DNA of 64,000 nucleotides from Arthrobacter sp. AQ5-05 (lineage in GTDB: Bacteria > Actinomycetota > Actinomycetes > Actinomycetales > Micrococcaceae), in NCBI RefSeq assembly GCF_003287975.1, contig NZ_QMKQ01000002.1, positions 1 through 64,000 of the forward strand. The letters run 5' to 3'. Below, piece by piece: positions 45,947 through 54,416 of the stretch. How positions within the stretch are numbered: position 1 is the first letter of the stretch; every line of letters starts with the position of its first letter. The notes below the pieces were generated by a model. The model saw nothing but the letters and a program-made list of their open reading frames with translations, did no database searches and was not told the origin of the DNA. The translations under genes and the position numbers were made by a program.

Positions 45947-46633
45947 CTAGGAAGTCTTTTCTTCCACCAGCTTGAGCACGGTGTCGGCGAGTTCCTGGGC
46001 CTGGGCGATGTCCTGATGGGTGTCGGTTCCGCCCATAACGGCGACCGTGATGACGTTTTGCCCCTCCAGCGCATTGACCGACACCGTCGAGATCGTGGTG
46101 TCTGAGGCGCTGGTGCTGGTCTGGATGGCGGAGGTCTTCGACGCGGTGGTCTTGGCCGACAGCGGCTTGACGCCCATTGTGGTTTCCTGACCCTGCAACG
46201 AGAAGGAGAAATTGGCGCAGTCCTTGAGGATCTCATCGGCCTGGGCCATGTTGGCCGCCGCATCCGCCGGATCGCTGTAGGAGGCCAGTCCCACCTGGAC
46301 TCCTTGGAGCGGTGTGGCTCCGGGCAGCGACACCGAAACCACGTTCATCTTTTCCAGTTCCTCGGCGATGTCGCCACCGACGAATTCCGTGCAGGATTCC
46401 GGGGTGACCTTCATGGCCTTGCGGGCCTTTTCGGCCAGCGGAATCTGGGCCTTGAGCGATTCCCCGTCGATGATGACCGCCTTGTTGTTGTCCCCGGTGA
46501 CCTCGTTGGCGATATCGGACAAAGCCTGGGCGTCCAGCTGCCCGGCCGCCGCGGCGGTGGAGCCGGCCTCGGCGCAGCCGGTGAGCAGCAGGGCGGCGGC
46601 GAGCGGGAACAACAACAGGGCGCGTTTTTTCAC
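45947..46633 (-). CDS. Lipoprotein of a three-member tandem paralogous family (copy B)
   Basis: A 228-residue predicted lipoprotein: KKRALLLFPLAAALLLTGC gives a clear lipobox with Cys20. The domain repeats the family pattern: PESCTEFVGGD, a VSLPGATPLQGVQVGLASYSD strand block, DCANFSFSLQGQETTMGV and a C-terminal VITVAVMGGTDTHQDIAQAQ-type helix. No long linker, unlike copy A. The start is GTG at 46633 with GAGGA nearby. It lies between copies A and C on the same strand with gaps of 134 and 163 bases. Confidence 0.78.
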   Translation of the reverse strand: MKKRALLLFPLAAALLLTGCAEAGSTAAAAGQLDAQALSDIANEVTGDNNKAVIIDGESLKAQIPLAEKARKAMKVTPESCTEFVGGDIAEELEKMNVVSVSLPGATPLQGVQVGLASYSDPADAAANMAQADEILKDCANFSFSLQGQETTMGVKPLSAKTTASKTSAIQTSTSASDTTISTVSVNALEGQNVITVAVMGGTDTHQDIAQAQELADTVLKLVEEKTS

Positions 46634-46796
46634 GAAAAATCCTCATCAAGTGCGGGGCAATGCCGGCGGCAACGGATGCGGATGCTCCGTCGGCCAAAAC
46701 CCAAGCCTAGGAGAAGTGGGTGACGGTTGGGGAACCCGCGCCGGTGCCCGGGCGAGCCGCCATGGACGATTGTTGCGGCAACCGCAACGCAAGCCC

Positions 46797-47609
46797 CTAC
46801 TGGGCCGCAGCCGCCACGGGCCCGATGCCGCGCAGGATCCCCAGCATCGATTCGACGTCGGCCAACGCGAGGGCCGTGGTTTCCTCCACGGTCCCCTTCA
46901 CGGTCCTGGTGGCGGTCATCATCGTGTGCCCGTCAATGGCCCGCACCGAGACCCGCCGGGATTTGGCCTTGCCGTTGACGCTTTCGAGCATGCTCGCCGA
47001 GGTGTACGGGGCCGAACTGGTGGCGTCCAGGCGTGAAAGCGTGGAGGTGATCTTCTGGCCGTCCGCCGAGACGGTGTACTTGCCGCAGGACTCGTCCAGG
47101 TGCTGCTGCGCGGCCACGTCGGCCACCAGGGCGTCGCGGTCCCGGTAGGAGGCCACCGTCAGGTCCCCGCCGGCCTCGGGCGGAAGCACAGCTGCCGCCA
47201 TCGCGGCCTGGTCCAGCTGGTCCTTGAGGCTGCCGATGCCGTAGAGCCCGCACTTGGCCGGGACCACGGTGATGCCCTCGAGCCACTTCTCGGCCGCCGG
47301 CAGCTGGCCGCGCAGGGCCTCCTGGTCGTTGACCTTCGTGCCCGCGGTGGCATCGGCCCATTGCTGCACGGCATCCTTCAGCGCCTCGGCATCGAGGAAC
47401 GCCAGCTCCGTGGTGCCGCCCGGCTCCCCGGTGGTGGCCCCCGACGCACCGGGGCCCGGGACGGTCACCGGTCCCTGGTGCGTCGGGGTCGGGGTGGCGG
47501 GGTCCGGTGCGTTGGTGCAGCCGACCACCGCCAACAGCAGGCAGGCGGTGGCCAGGGCGGTGATGGCCCTGGGGCGGGATTCGTTGGTCCGTGGTGGTGG
47601 GGACGTCAC
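46797..47609 (-). CDS. Lipoprotein of a three-member tandem paralogous family (copy C)
   Basis: A 270-residue predicted lipoprotein with an Arg-containing n-region and lipobox AVVGC (Cys31), a Thr/Pro/Gly linker and the same domain: VVPAKCGLYGIGS, then DESCGKYTVSADGQKITSTL at the second conserved cysteine. Sequence identity with copies A and B is low but the cysteines, the hydrophobic strand before GQ and the C-terminal helix align. The start is GTG at 47609; upstream codons in the same frame are a shadow of the GNAT gene. Confidence 0.75.
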   Translation of the reverse strand: MTSPPPRTNESRPRAITALATACLLLAVVGCTNAPDPATPTPTHQGPVTVPGPGASGATTGEPGGTTELAFLDAEALKDAVQQWADATAGTKVNDQEALRGQLPAAEKWLEGITVVPAKCGLYGIGSLKDQLDQAAMAAAVLPPEAGGDLTVASYRDRDALVADVAAQQHLDESCGKYTVSADGQKITSTLSRLDATSSAPYTSASMLESVNGKAKSRRVSVRAIDGHTMMTATRTVKGTVEETTALALADVESMLGILRGIGPVAAAAQ

Positions 47610-47685
47610 GTCTGGCTTTCCGGTCGGCCGCCCACGGTTTGGGGCGCTGTGTCGGTGGTCGGTGGACGCCGGAGGTGCCGGCGGG

Positions 47686-48594
47686 TCAGAAGAGGATGGT
47701 GGCGAATTCTCCGACCTCTTCAAACCCGACCTTGCGGTACGTCGCAATGGCCGGGGCGTTGTAGTCGTTGACATAGAGGCTGGTGGTGGGGGCCAGGCGC
47801 AGGGCATAGTCGGCGACTGCCGCCATGTAGCCGGCCGCCAAGGACTTGCCGCGGTGCTCCGGGTTCATCCAGACGCCCTGGATCTGAGTGGCCCGCGTGG
47901 TGACGGTGCCCAGCTCGGCCTTGAAGCGGACCGCACCGCCCTCGTCGAGGTCGATGAGCGAGTGCCCGGAATGGATCAGCGAGCGGACCCGGGAGCGGTA
48001 GAACGACCCGCCGTTGGCCAGCGGCGAGTAGCCGAGCTCTTCCTCGAACATCTTGGCGCAGGCCGGCAGGACCAGCTCGTACTCCCCCGCATGGCTGGCG
48101 CGCAGCGTCCGGTTCGGTTCGATCGCCGGGGTGCCCGTCAGGGTCATCAGCGGCTGGCTGGGGCGGACGCTGAAGGCCTGCTGCGGGCCCTCGGCCAGCA
48201 CCTTCCACATCCCCATCACGGCATCGGCGGGGCCGAAGCAGGAGGCAAAGGTGCGGTTCAGCGACCTGACGGCCAGCCCGAATTCCTCGGCGTCGGCGTC
48301 GGTGATGTTGATCGGGACGATATTGGCCCCGATCCAGCAGGCCGAGACCAGCAGGGCCCCCTCGAAGCGGCCGATGACCAGCGAGCCGCCCAGGCCCGGG
48401 CGGGCCGAGCCGGTGACCGAAAGCTGCGCGTCCATGAAGATGTTCGCCACCGGGTCGGCGGAGACGAGGGCACGGAGAGAGGCGGTGTCCGCGTCGTCAA
48501 GGACGCGGATACCTGGTGCCAGCGGCTCTCCTGCCCCCGGGTTACGTCTAGCCGACGGTAACCACGGGGCCACTTTGGACAGGATTTTCTCCAT
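47686..48594 (-). CDS. GNAT-family N-acetyltransferase
   Basis: A 302-residue protein with a DUF4081-like N-terminal part ([29 protein letters not shown]) and a C-terminal GNAT domain showing [24 protein letters not shown], the acetyl-CoA pyrophosphate loop, and [24 protein letters not shown]. This gene follows ispG in many actinobacteria. The ATG at 48594 overlaps the ispG end by 47 bases; a GTG at 48573 is an alternative. Substrate unknown; protein or amino-group acetylation is assumed from the fold only. Confidence 0.85.
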   Translation of the reverse strand: MEKILSKVAPWLPSARRNPGAGEPLAPGIRVLDDADTASLRALVSADPVANIFMDAQLSVTGSARPGLGGSLVIGRFEGALLVSACWIGANIVPINITDADAEEFGLAVRSLNRTFASCFGPADAVMGMWKVLAEGPQQAFSVRPSQPLMTLTGTPAIEPNRTLRASHAGEYELVLPACAKMFEEELGYSPLANGGSFYRSRVRSLIHSGHSLIDLDEGGAVRFKAELGTVTTRATQIQGVWMNPEHRGKSLAAGYMAAVADYALRLAPTTSLYVNDYNAPAIATYRKVGFEEVGEFATILF

Positions 48595-49759
48595 CCGCGT
48601 TCCCCATTTCCTCGGCGATGCGCATCGCCTCTTCAATCAGTGTCTCAACAATCTGGTCTTCGGGCACGGTCTTGATGATTTGGCCCTTCACAAAGATCTG
48701 GCCCTTGCCGTTGCCGGAGGCCACACCGAGGTCCGCCTCGCGGGCCTCGCCCGGCCCGTTGACGACGCAGCCCATGACGGCCACGCGCAGCGGGACCTCG
48801 AGTCCCTCGAGCCCGGCGGTGACCTGGTCGGCCAGCGTGTAGACATCCACCTGGGCGCGGCCGCAGGAGGGGCAGGAGACGATTTCGAGCTTGCGCGGGC
48901 GCAGGTTCAGCGACTGCAGGATCTGCGCACCGACCTTGACCTCCTCGATCGGCGGGGCCGAGAGCGAGACGCGGATGGTGTCGCCGATGCCCTTGGACAG
49001 CAGGGCGCCGAAGGCGGTGGCCGACTTGATGGTTCCCTGGAAGGCGGGTCCGGCCTCGGTGACGCCCAGGTGCAGCGGCCAGTCGCCGCGTTCGGCCAGA
49101 AGCTCGTAGGCGCGCACCATGATGACCGGGTCGTTGTGCTTGACCGAGATCTTGAAGTCGTGGAAGTCGTGTTCCTCGAAGAGCGAGGCTTCCCAGACGG
49201 CGGACTCGACCAGTGCCTCGGGGGTTGCCTTGCCGTACTTCTCCATCAGGCGCGGATCCAGCGAGCCGGCGTTGACGCCGATGCGGATGGAGGTGCCGGC
49301 GGCCTTGGCGGCGGCGGCGATCTGCTTGACCTGGTCGTCGAACTTGCGGATGTTGCCCGGGTTCACGCGGACCGCGGCGCAGCCGGCGTCGATCGCGGCG
49401 AAGACGTACTTCGGCTGGAAGTGGATGTCGGCGATCACCGGGATCTGCGACTTCTTCGCGATGATCGGCAACGCCAGGGCGTCGTCGGCCGAGGGGCAGG
49501 CAACGCGCACGATGTCGCAGCCGGTGGCGGTGAGCTCGGCGATCTGCTGCAGCGTGGCGTTGATGTCGGTGGTGGGAGTCGTGGTCATCGACTGGATGGA
49601 AATGGGGCTGTCCGAGCCTACTCCGACGGAGCCCACCTTGATTTGGCGGGTCTTGCGTCGCGGGGCAAGGATCGGTGGCGGTGCCGATGGCATGCCGAGG
49701 CTGACCGGGATCGAGGTCAAGATTTCCTCCGTGATGTTGAGTGTTGAAGGTTTTTCCAT
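48548..49759 (-). CDS. ispG: 4-hydroxy-3-methylbut-2-en-1-yl diphosphate synthase
   Basis: A 403-residue [4Fe-4S] enzyme of the MEP isoprenoid pathway, making HMBPP from MEcPP. TIM-barrel blocks include [39 protein letters not shown] and [13 protein letters not shown]; cluster cysteines lie in [13 protein letters not shown] and [13 protein letters not shown]. The ATG at 49759 has AGGGGGG upstream. The usual neighbours dxr and rip are on the same strand but 4.6 kb upstream, separated by an accessory region. Confidence 0.96.
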   Translation of the reverse strand: MEKPSTLNITEEILTSIPVSLGMPSAPPPILAPRRKTRQIKVGSVGVGSDSPISIQSMTTTPTTDINATLQQIAELTATGCDIVRVACPSADDALALPIIAKKSQIPVIADIHFQPKYVFAAIDAGCAAVRVNPGNIRKFDDQVKQIAAAAKAAGTSIRIGVNAGSLDPRLMEKYGKATPEALVESAVWEASLFEEHDFHDFKISVKHNDPVIMVRAYELLAERGDWPLHLGVTEAGPAFQGTIKSATAFGALLSKGIGDTIRVSLSAPPIEEVKVGAQILQSLNLRPRKLEIVSCPSCGRAQVDVYTLADQVTAGLEGLEVPLRVAVMGCVVNGPGEAREADLGVASGNGKGQIFVKGQIIKTVPEDQIVETLIEEAMRIAEEMGNADGENPVQSGPVVTVG

Positions 49760-49861
49760 TATCCCCCCTGCGTGCCCGCTTGCGGGGCCCAAATCTCGCA
49801 GGGCGAAGCCCCCGGCGCGGGCACGGCGCCAAACGGCCGTGATCACGCGGGGTTTGGAGGA

Positions 49862-50161
49862 TCAGGCGTGGTGAGCGAGCTCACCGGTCACGGGGCTCCA
49901 TTCGGTGATCCGCAGCACCGCAATGGCGCCATGGATCGCGAAGGGGTCGTTGGCCAGGGTCTCGGCCAGGGCGGCCTGGGTCGGGGAGGAAATCAGCAAC
50001 AGGGCGCCGGAACCATCGACGTAGGGGCCGGAGGCGACCAGGGCGAGGCCGTCTCCGTTGGCGCCAAGGCCGGCCAGGAATTCACGGTGCTTGGGGCGAT
50101 GCTCATCGCGCGTGGCTTCGGAACCGGCGGCGTACACGTATTCAACTGCGAAAACACTCAT
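49862..50161 (-). CDS. YciI-family small protein
   Basis: A 99-residue ferredoxin-like-fold protein: FAVEYVYAAGSEATRDEHRPKHREFLAGL and LALVASGPYVDGSGALLLIS followed by DPFAIHGAIAVLRITEW match the YciI/DGPF family, including the Asp/His pair of the presumed active site. Some members are dehalogenase-like, most are uncharacterised. The start at 50161 gives MSVFAVEYVY; the Shine-Dalgarno is weak. Confidence 0.87.
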   Translation of the reverse strand: MSVFAVEYVYAAGSEATRDEHRPKHREFLAGLGANGDGLALVASGPYVDGSGALLLISSPTQAALAETLANDPFAIHGAIAVLRITEWSPVTGELAHHA

Positions 50162-50339
50162 GGGGTCCAGCCTAAACCGTGGGGCCATGAAACGCGTCCT
50201 TCCGGGTCCCGGGGCCCGCCTCCTCGCAGGCAGAACCGGCGGGATCCGAATCGGTCAGGATGCGAGAGGCCACCGGGACACATCCTCCGTAGGATGGATT
50301 TGCAGGAACAGCCAGACAACCCCACGAAGGAACAAGACC

Positions 50340-50858
50340 ATGTCCGACGCAGATTCGGCCACCGCCGACTCAAGCTTCTCCGCCCAGGAACGCGCGGCCA
50401 TGAAGTCCCGCGCCAGGGAACTGAAGACCGAGGCCAAGCGGGCCAGTGCCGCCCAGCAGCCCGCAGCGGATGCCGCCGACGTGTCGGCCAAGATCGCCGC
50501 GATGCCCGAGGGCGACAGGCAGATGGCCGAGTGCCTCCATTCGATCGTCGCCGAGGTGGCCCCGGGTCTGGCCCCGAAGCTCTACTACGGCCAGCCCGGG
50601 CATGCCCGGGACGGGGCCTCCCGGCTCTGCCTGATGCAGGAGCCGGTGCTCTCCAAGGACGTGGGCGCCGGCGACCCGCACGTCGGCACCTCCCGAGTGA
50701 CGCTCACGCACCATGCCGCTTCACCCGGAGAAGCGGAGCGGATCCTTTCGGCCGCCGTCGCCGGCGGCGGCACGCAAACCGGCCACCAGGACCCGGGCTC
50801 GGCCACCATCACGGACCCCGATGGCCACCGCTGGCTCATCTCTGCCCCGCGTCCCTGA
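50340..50858 (+). CDS. Chimeric protein: DUF1801-like N-terminus joined to a VOC-like C-terminus
   Basis: A 172-residue frame. Residues 1-90 (FSAQERAAMKSRARELKTEAKRA, then AKIAAMPEGDRQMAECLHSIV and APKLYYGQPGHARDG) match the N-terminal half of DUF1801/YdhG-like proteins. Instead of their C-terminal half, the sequence switches to ASPGEAERILSAAVAGGG and a final ITDPDGHRWLISAPRP, which is the ending of a glyoxalase/bleomycin-resistance (VOC) half-domain. Both halves are truncated, so the gene looks like a deletion-generated fusion. AAGGA precedes the ATG. Whether it folds is open. Confidence 0.65.
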   Translation: MSDADSATADSSFSAQERAAMKSRARELKTEAKRASAAQQPAADAADVSAKIAAMPEGDRQMAECLHSIVAEVAPGLAPKLYYGQPGHARDGASRLCLMQEPVLSKDVGAGDPHVGTSRVTLTHHAASPGEAERILSAAVAGGGTQTGHQDPGSATITDPDGHRWLISAPRP

Positions 50859-50902
50859 GCCAAGGGAAGCTCCAGTCCCGCCTCCCGAAGAAAAGAATCC
50901 CC

Positions 50903-51523
50903 GTGGCAGCAAAAATCGACTTCAAGAAGACCCTCGAGGGCTACCGGGCGAAACCCGGTGAATTCCGGGTCGTGGACGTTCCCGAGATGGACTACCTGGT
51001 GGTTGACGGGCACGGCGACCCGAACACCTCCCCGGGCTTTGCCCAGGCGCTCGAGGCGCTGTACCCGGTGGCGTACAAGCTGAAGTTCGCCAGCAAGCTG
51101 GAGCTGGACCGCGACTACGTCGTCCCACCCCTGGAGGGCCTGTGGTGGGCCGCGGACATGGACTCCTTCACGGTGTCCCGGGACAAGTCCCGGTGGGACT
51201 GGAGAATGATGCTCATGGTGCCCGACTGGATCGAGCGGGACATGGTCGGTGTCGCGCTGCAGAAGGCCGGTGCGAAGAATCCTCCGCCGCGGCTGGGCGA
51301 TGTCCACCTGCGCTCGCTCGCCGAGGGCCTGTGCGTGCAGACCCTGCACGTGGGCTCCTTCGACGACGAGGGGCCGGTCCTGGAACGGATGCACCACGAG
51401 TTCATCCCGGGGCGCGGGTTCCGGCTCGAGGGCAAGCACCACGAGATCTACCTCAGTGATTTCCGCAAGGCCTCCCCGGAGAAGATGCGCACCATCCTGC
51501 GCCAGCCCGTTACCGCGGCGTAG
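50903..51523 (+). CDS. GyrI-like small-molecule-binding protein
   Basis: A 206-residue protein starting AAKIDFKKTLEGYRAKPGEF with VVDVPEMDYLVVDGHGDPN, the pattern of the GyrI-like/YdhG-type small-molecule-binding family (SHS2 fold), and a later WDWRMMLMVPDWI and LERMHHEFIPGRGFRLEGKHHEIYLSD. Members bind hydrophobic ligands; function here is unknown. The start is GTG at 50903. It lies 44 bases after the chimeric gene on the same strand and probably shares its transcript. Confidence 0.82.
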   Translation: MAAKIDFKKTLEGYRAKPGEFRVVDVPEMDYLVVDGHGDPNTSPGFAQALEALYPVAYKLKFASKLELDRDYVVPPLEGLWWAADMDSFTVSRDKSRWDWRMMLMVPDWIERDMVGVALQKAGAKNPPPRLGDVHLRSLAEGLCVQTLHVGSFDDEGPVLERMHHEFIPGRGFRLEGKHHEIYLSDFRKASPEKMRTILRQPVTAA

Positions 51524-51535
51524 CCGGGCAGCGGC

Positions 51536-51628
51536 GCCCGCCCGCCGGGAGCCCCGTGGCGGGCGGGCACCCCGGGCACGAGGCCGCGGGTGTTCGCCGC
51601 CCGAAACCGGGCGGGCGAACACCCGCGG
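51536..51628. terminator. Tandem GC-rich hairpins between convergent genes
   Basis: Two strong stems follow each other: GCCCGCCCGCC/GGCGGGCGGGC (51536-51568) and a near-perfect palindromic stem from 51584 to 51628 whose outer 15 bases (CCGCGGGTGTTCGCC) pair fully. They lie between the GyrI-like gene and cueP, which converge. Confidence 0.8.
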
Positions 51629-51657
51629 AATCAGGTGGGTCGGCCGCGCATGGTTGG

Positions 51658-52287
51658 CTAGGTGAGCTGAAGCGTGGTCAGGCAGGTCGCGTCCTCGGTG
51701 GAGGAAGTTGAAATCGGTGTGCTGGCTTTCTTGCCCTGGGCTTCGACGGTCAACGTTGCCTCGACCCCCCGCGGCAACCACAACCCGACAAAGCCGTTGT
51801 CGAAGGTGCTCATGGTCTTGTCCACGAGCGTCTCTCCGCTCTTGGCATCGGTGACGACCACCTTCACTTCCTCATTCTGCATTTCCCCCAGGCACGTGGT
51901 GAGGCTGTGGAAGTGGCAGTCGTGGGTTTGTGTACGGAAGGGGGCAAACGACAGGTAGAACTGGTCATCGGGGATCGGCAGCGCTGCCTGGCGTTTGAGG
52001 TCGTCGGTCAGCATCAGCTGGTCGGGCCGCACGGAGGCCATCAGGTTCTGCGGGCGCTGCTCCACGGGCAGGGAATCCAGTCGGTCGATCACTTGGCGCG
52101 CATTGAGCCCGGCGAGGCCGTGGTCTGCCATGAAGGCCTCGGCATCAGCGGCGGGAGCGGAGGTGGTTGCCAGGGGTTCAGCTGTGTTGCCGGCACACCC
52201 GGTGAGTACCAGGGAGCCGATGGCCAGCGGTGCCAGCAGGTAGACGGACAGCGGTGTGCGCCGCTTCGCGGAGACGGTGGAAGTCAT
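51658..52287 (-). CDS. cueP: CueP-family copper-binding lipoprotein
   Basis: A 209-residue predicted lipoprotein: lipobox VLTGC with Cys31, then a CueP domain containing RQVIDRLDSLPVEQRP, SFAPFRTQTHDCHFHSLTTC with the Cys/His copper ligands (about residues 124-135), and FDNGFVGLWLPRGVEATLTV, ending DATCLTTLQLT. CueP binds copper in the envelope and is known from Salmonella; lipidated forms occur in Gram-positives. AAGGA precedes the ATG at 52287. Upstream lies a His/Cys-rich small membrane protein that may also handle metal. Confidence 0.9.
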   Translation of the reverse strand: MTSTVSAKRRTPLSVYLLAPLAIGSLVLTGCAGNTAEPLATTSAPAADAEAFMADHGLAGLNARQVIDRLDSLPVEQRPQNLMASVRPDQLMLTDDLKRQAALPIPDDQFYLSFAPFRTQTHDCHFHSLTTCLGEMQNEEVKVVVTDAKSGETLVDKTMSTFDNGFVGLWLPRGVEATLTVEAQGKKASTPISTSSTEDATCLTTLQLT

Positions 52288-52495
52288 GGGAATGGTCCTT
52301 ATGGATGAGAGTTGTTGGGCATCCGGGCCCGGGCGGCGTCCACCCGTGGGCGCGCTGCCAAACCCGGCGGAGGGATTCTGTGTGCTGGGGTGAAGGGCAC
52401 CGCGGACCGATGCCCCGGGCAAGGCCGGGTCCGCTGGTGGCCGGATCCGCAGGCCTCGGGCCGCCGGTGGCCGGCCAGCACATTCGGAGCCACCC

Positions 52496-52948
52496 TCACG
52501 TGCGGCTGATGCAAAGCTCGTGCAGGGAGGGGGTGCGCGGGCGGCTACTCGCGATGACGCTCATAGCCGGAGCCGCGCGGGTCGGCCAGGTCCCCCGAAG
52601 GCGCTTTTCCGCAGGGCGCCTGAGCAGCACGAGCGTGACGAAGAGGGCAAGCACGCATGCGGCTGCGGTTCCCGGGTGGTGGCCATCGTGATCGCAAGCT
52701 TCACAGGCGGCGGCGTTGGAGCCGACGGACGCATTTGGCTCGCCGTGCCTCAGGTCGGCAGCGTTCATGCCGGTGGGAATGGCCGAAACCACGCCCTGGT
52801 GTTGGGCTGCGGGCGTGCCATGCAGATTCAGTCCATGCATCAACAACAGGCCGACGATGACCAAAGCCGCGGCCAGGCTTCCGAGGAGCACAAAGCCGGG
52901 CAGGGGCCCATGGCCGTGCCCACGCAGTGACGCTGGCATGAAGGTCAT
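52496..52948 (-). CDS. Small membrane protein with a His/Cys/Asp-rich loop (DUF6153-like)
   Basis: A 150-residue protein with two membrane segments (GFVLLGSLAAALVIVGLLLM and AAACVLALFVTLVLL). The loop between them carries many possible metal ligands: HGLNLHGTPAAQHQG and CEACDHDGHHPG. This layout fits DUF6153, small actinobacterial membrane proteins often near copper genes. The start is uncertain (52948 or 52969). It is upstream of cueP on the same strand, 208 bases away, suggesting but not proving a shared role in copper handling. Confidence 0.6.
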   Translation of the reverse strand: MTFMPASLRGHGHGPLPGFVLLGSLAAALVIVGLLLMHGLNLHGTPAAQHQGVVSAIPTGMNAADLRHGEPNASVGSNAAACEACDHDGHHPGTAAACVLALFVTLVLLRRPAEKRLRGTWPTRAAPAMSVIASSRPRTPSLHELCISRT

Positions 52949-53128
52949 CGCCGCCAGCCTACTGCCCATTCCTGTGGAAATGACAAGTGGTTCAGGGCAG
53001 CGTGGTGCATGGGGGGCGTGGCTCTCCAAATCGATCCCGACAAGGCCGGTTAGGATAAATTCACAACATCGGGAGGCCCGGTAGGCATGATGCCGACGCA
53101 TCGTCAGTGAGCAGGACGTGCCTGGCCC

Positions 53129-53535
53129 ATGATGATCAGCAATGGAAAAGCAGCAGGTGTGCTCTTTGGGCTGTTCGTCATCGCCATCCTGCTCGACTCG
53201 TTCGCCTGGATGGGAATCCTCGGAGTAGCCCCGCCCTTCCCTGTCTTCATGCTTGGCTTTTCGCTGATCCACACCTTCGTCACCAGGTCCGCTGTTGCGG
53301 AAGCGTGGGGATGGTACGCGTCCATCGCCATGTCGTGGCGTTGGCTGCTCCGTTCTCGTCCTGGCTGGACAACGCCATGGTGCAAGCAGATCCGCACGTG
53401 CAGCCGCCCGGCCCACCGGAATTCAATGCTGCGCCCTGGTATTGGGTGCTCATCCCGGTGGCGGTTTACGCAGCGGCGGGAACGCTCGGGTATTGGCGGT
53501 TGGCCGGAAACGTGCGCACGGCAGCCGGGCAATAG
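53129..53535 (+). pseudogene. Frameshifted small membrane protein gene
   Basis: The first frame gives ISNGKAAGVLFGLFVIAILL and a second helix (FPVFMLGFSLIHTFV); after 53310 the sensible sequence (MVRVHRHVVALAAPFSSWLD, then APWYWVLIPVAVYAAAGTLG) is one frame over and ends at 53535. Adding one G to the GGGG at 53307-53310 joins them into a continuous protein of about 135 residues with three membrane segments. As at 9928 and 27579, the break is in a G-run right before ATG, so a sequencing error is possible. Family unknown. Confidence 0.6.
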
Positions 53536-53671
53536 GGTTTGGGCAGCCATCCATCTTGAACGGCGGCGGGAGGAAACCTCGGCAATTGGCTCGATTGCGT
53601 GGAATCCCGCGCGCCACCGATGCCGCGGCCGGTTGACCCGCACCCCGGCCAAACCCATCGGCTGCTGCCTA

Positions 53672-54121
53672 CTATGTGGGCTCCGGCGCGTCTATCCGTT
53701 GGGCCAGGTTGTTCAGGCCGGCGAGGATCATCTTTCCGTAACCGTCGTTGTTCAGCGCGTCGGCGTGCGCCAGTCCCTGGTCCAGGTGCTCCCGGGCAAG
53801 AACGGTCCTGCCCTGGCGGTGGTACCCATCGGCGAGATTCAGCTGCAGCGATGGCTGCAATCCCTGTGCCGAGGCGATGCCGAGTGGGGCAAGATCGCCG
53901 TCCGCCAGGAAGCCGTGTTCATCAAGTGCGGTCTGGTCCCAGGCGACTTCCTTGTCCAGTTCCATCTGGGTGTCTGCCAGGTAGTGGGCCAAGATGCATC
54001 GATGGGCATGGTCATCAGGGCCTGTGGCATGCCAGCAGTCCATCAGGAGTTCTTGCCCGCGCTCCTTGTCGCCGCCCAGTGCCATTGAGATGGCAGCGGT
54101 GATTGTTGTCCAGTCGCTCAT
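53672..54121 (-). CDS. TPR-like hypothetical protein
   Basis: A 149-residue all-helical protein (MSDWTTITAAISMALGGDKE at the N-terminus) with helix-pair patterns such as HRCILAHYLADTQMELDKEVAWDQTAL and LQPSLQLNLADGYHRQGRTVLAREHLDQGLAHA that resemble tetratricopeptide repeats. This suggests protein-protein contacts; partner and function are unknown. AAGGA lies eight bases upstream of the ATG at 54121. Monocistronic between a frameshifted membrane protein gene and the rip terminator. Confidence 0.75.
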   Translation of the reverse strand: MSDWTTITAAISMALGGDKERGQELLMDCWHATGPDDHAHRCILAHYLADTQMELDKEVAWDQTALDEHGFLADGDLAPLGIASAQGLQPSLQLNLADGYHRQGRTVLAREHLDQGLAHADALNNDGYGKMILAGLNNLAQRIDAPEPT

Positions 54122-54357
54122 GCCCGGTCCTTCGCGCTTGAATCTTCTTGTTGCTTCCAACGCTACCGACCGGTCCCTCGGCGCACACTCATCCAAGAAC
54201 AACGGGCTCTTCCAGCTACCTCATCGGCGGGCCGGTCCGGCCAGTCCCAAGATGTGCGGATCTCCCATCAAAAATCATGGGAGTCGGTTCCGCATCGGTT
54301 TGGACTGGGCCCGGTGGCCTCCCTTCCCGGCCCGGGGCAAGGCGGGGAAACAAGAGC

Positions 54358-54395
54358 GGCCCCTTGCCCACCCCGGTCGGGGTGGGCAAGGGGCC
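54358..54395 (-). terminator. Terminator of the dxr-rip operon
   Basis: A perfect 17-bp stem (54358-54374 with 54379-54395) closed by a GGTC-type tetraloop lies 22 bases past the rip stop codon. On the minus strand it is followed by GCTCTTGTTTCC. Confidence 0.85.
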
Positions 54396-54416
54396 GAGTC
54401 AAGTCGCTTGACCGGG

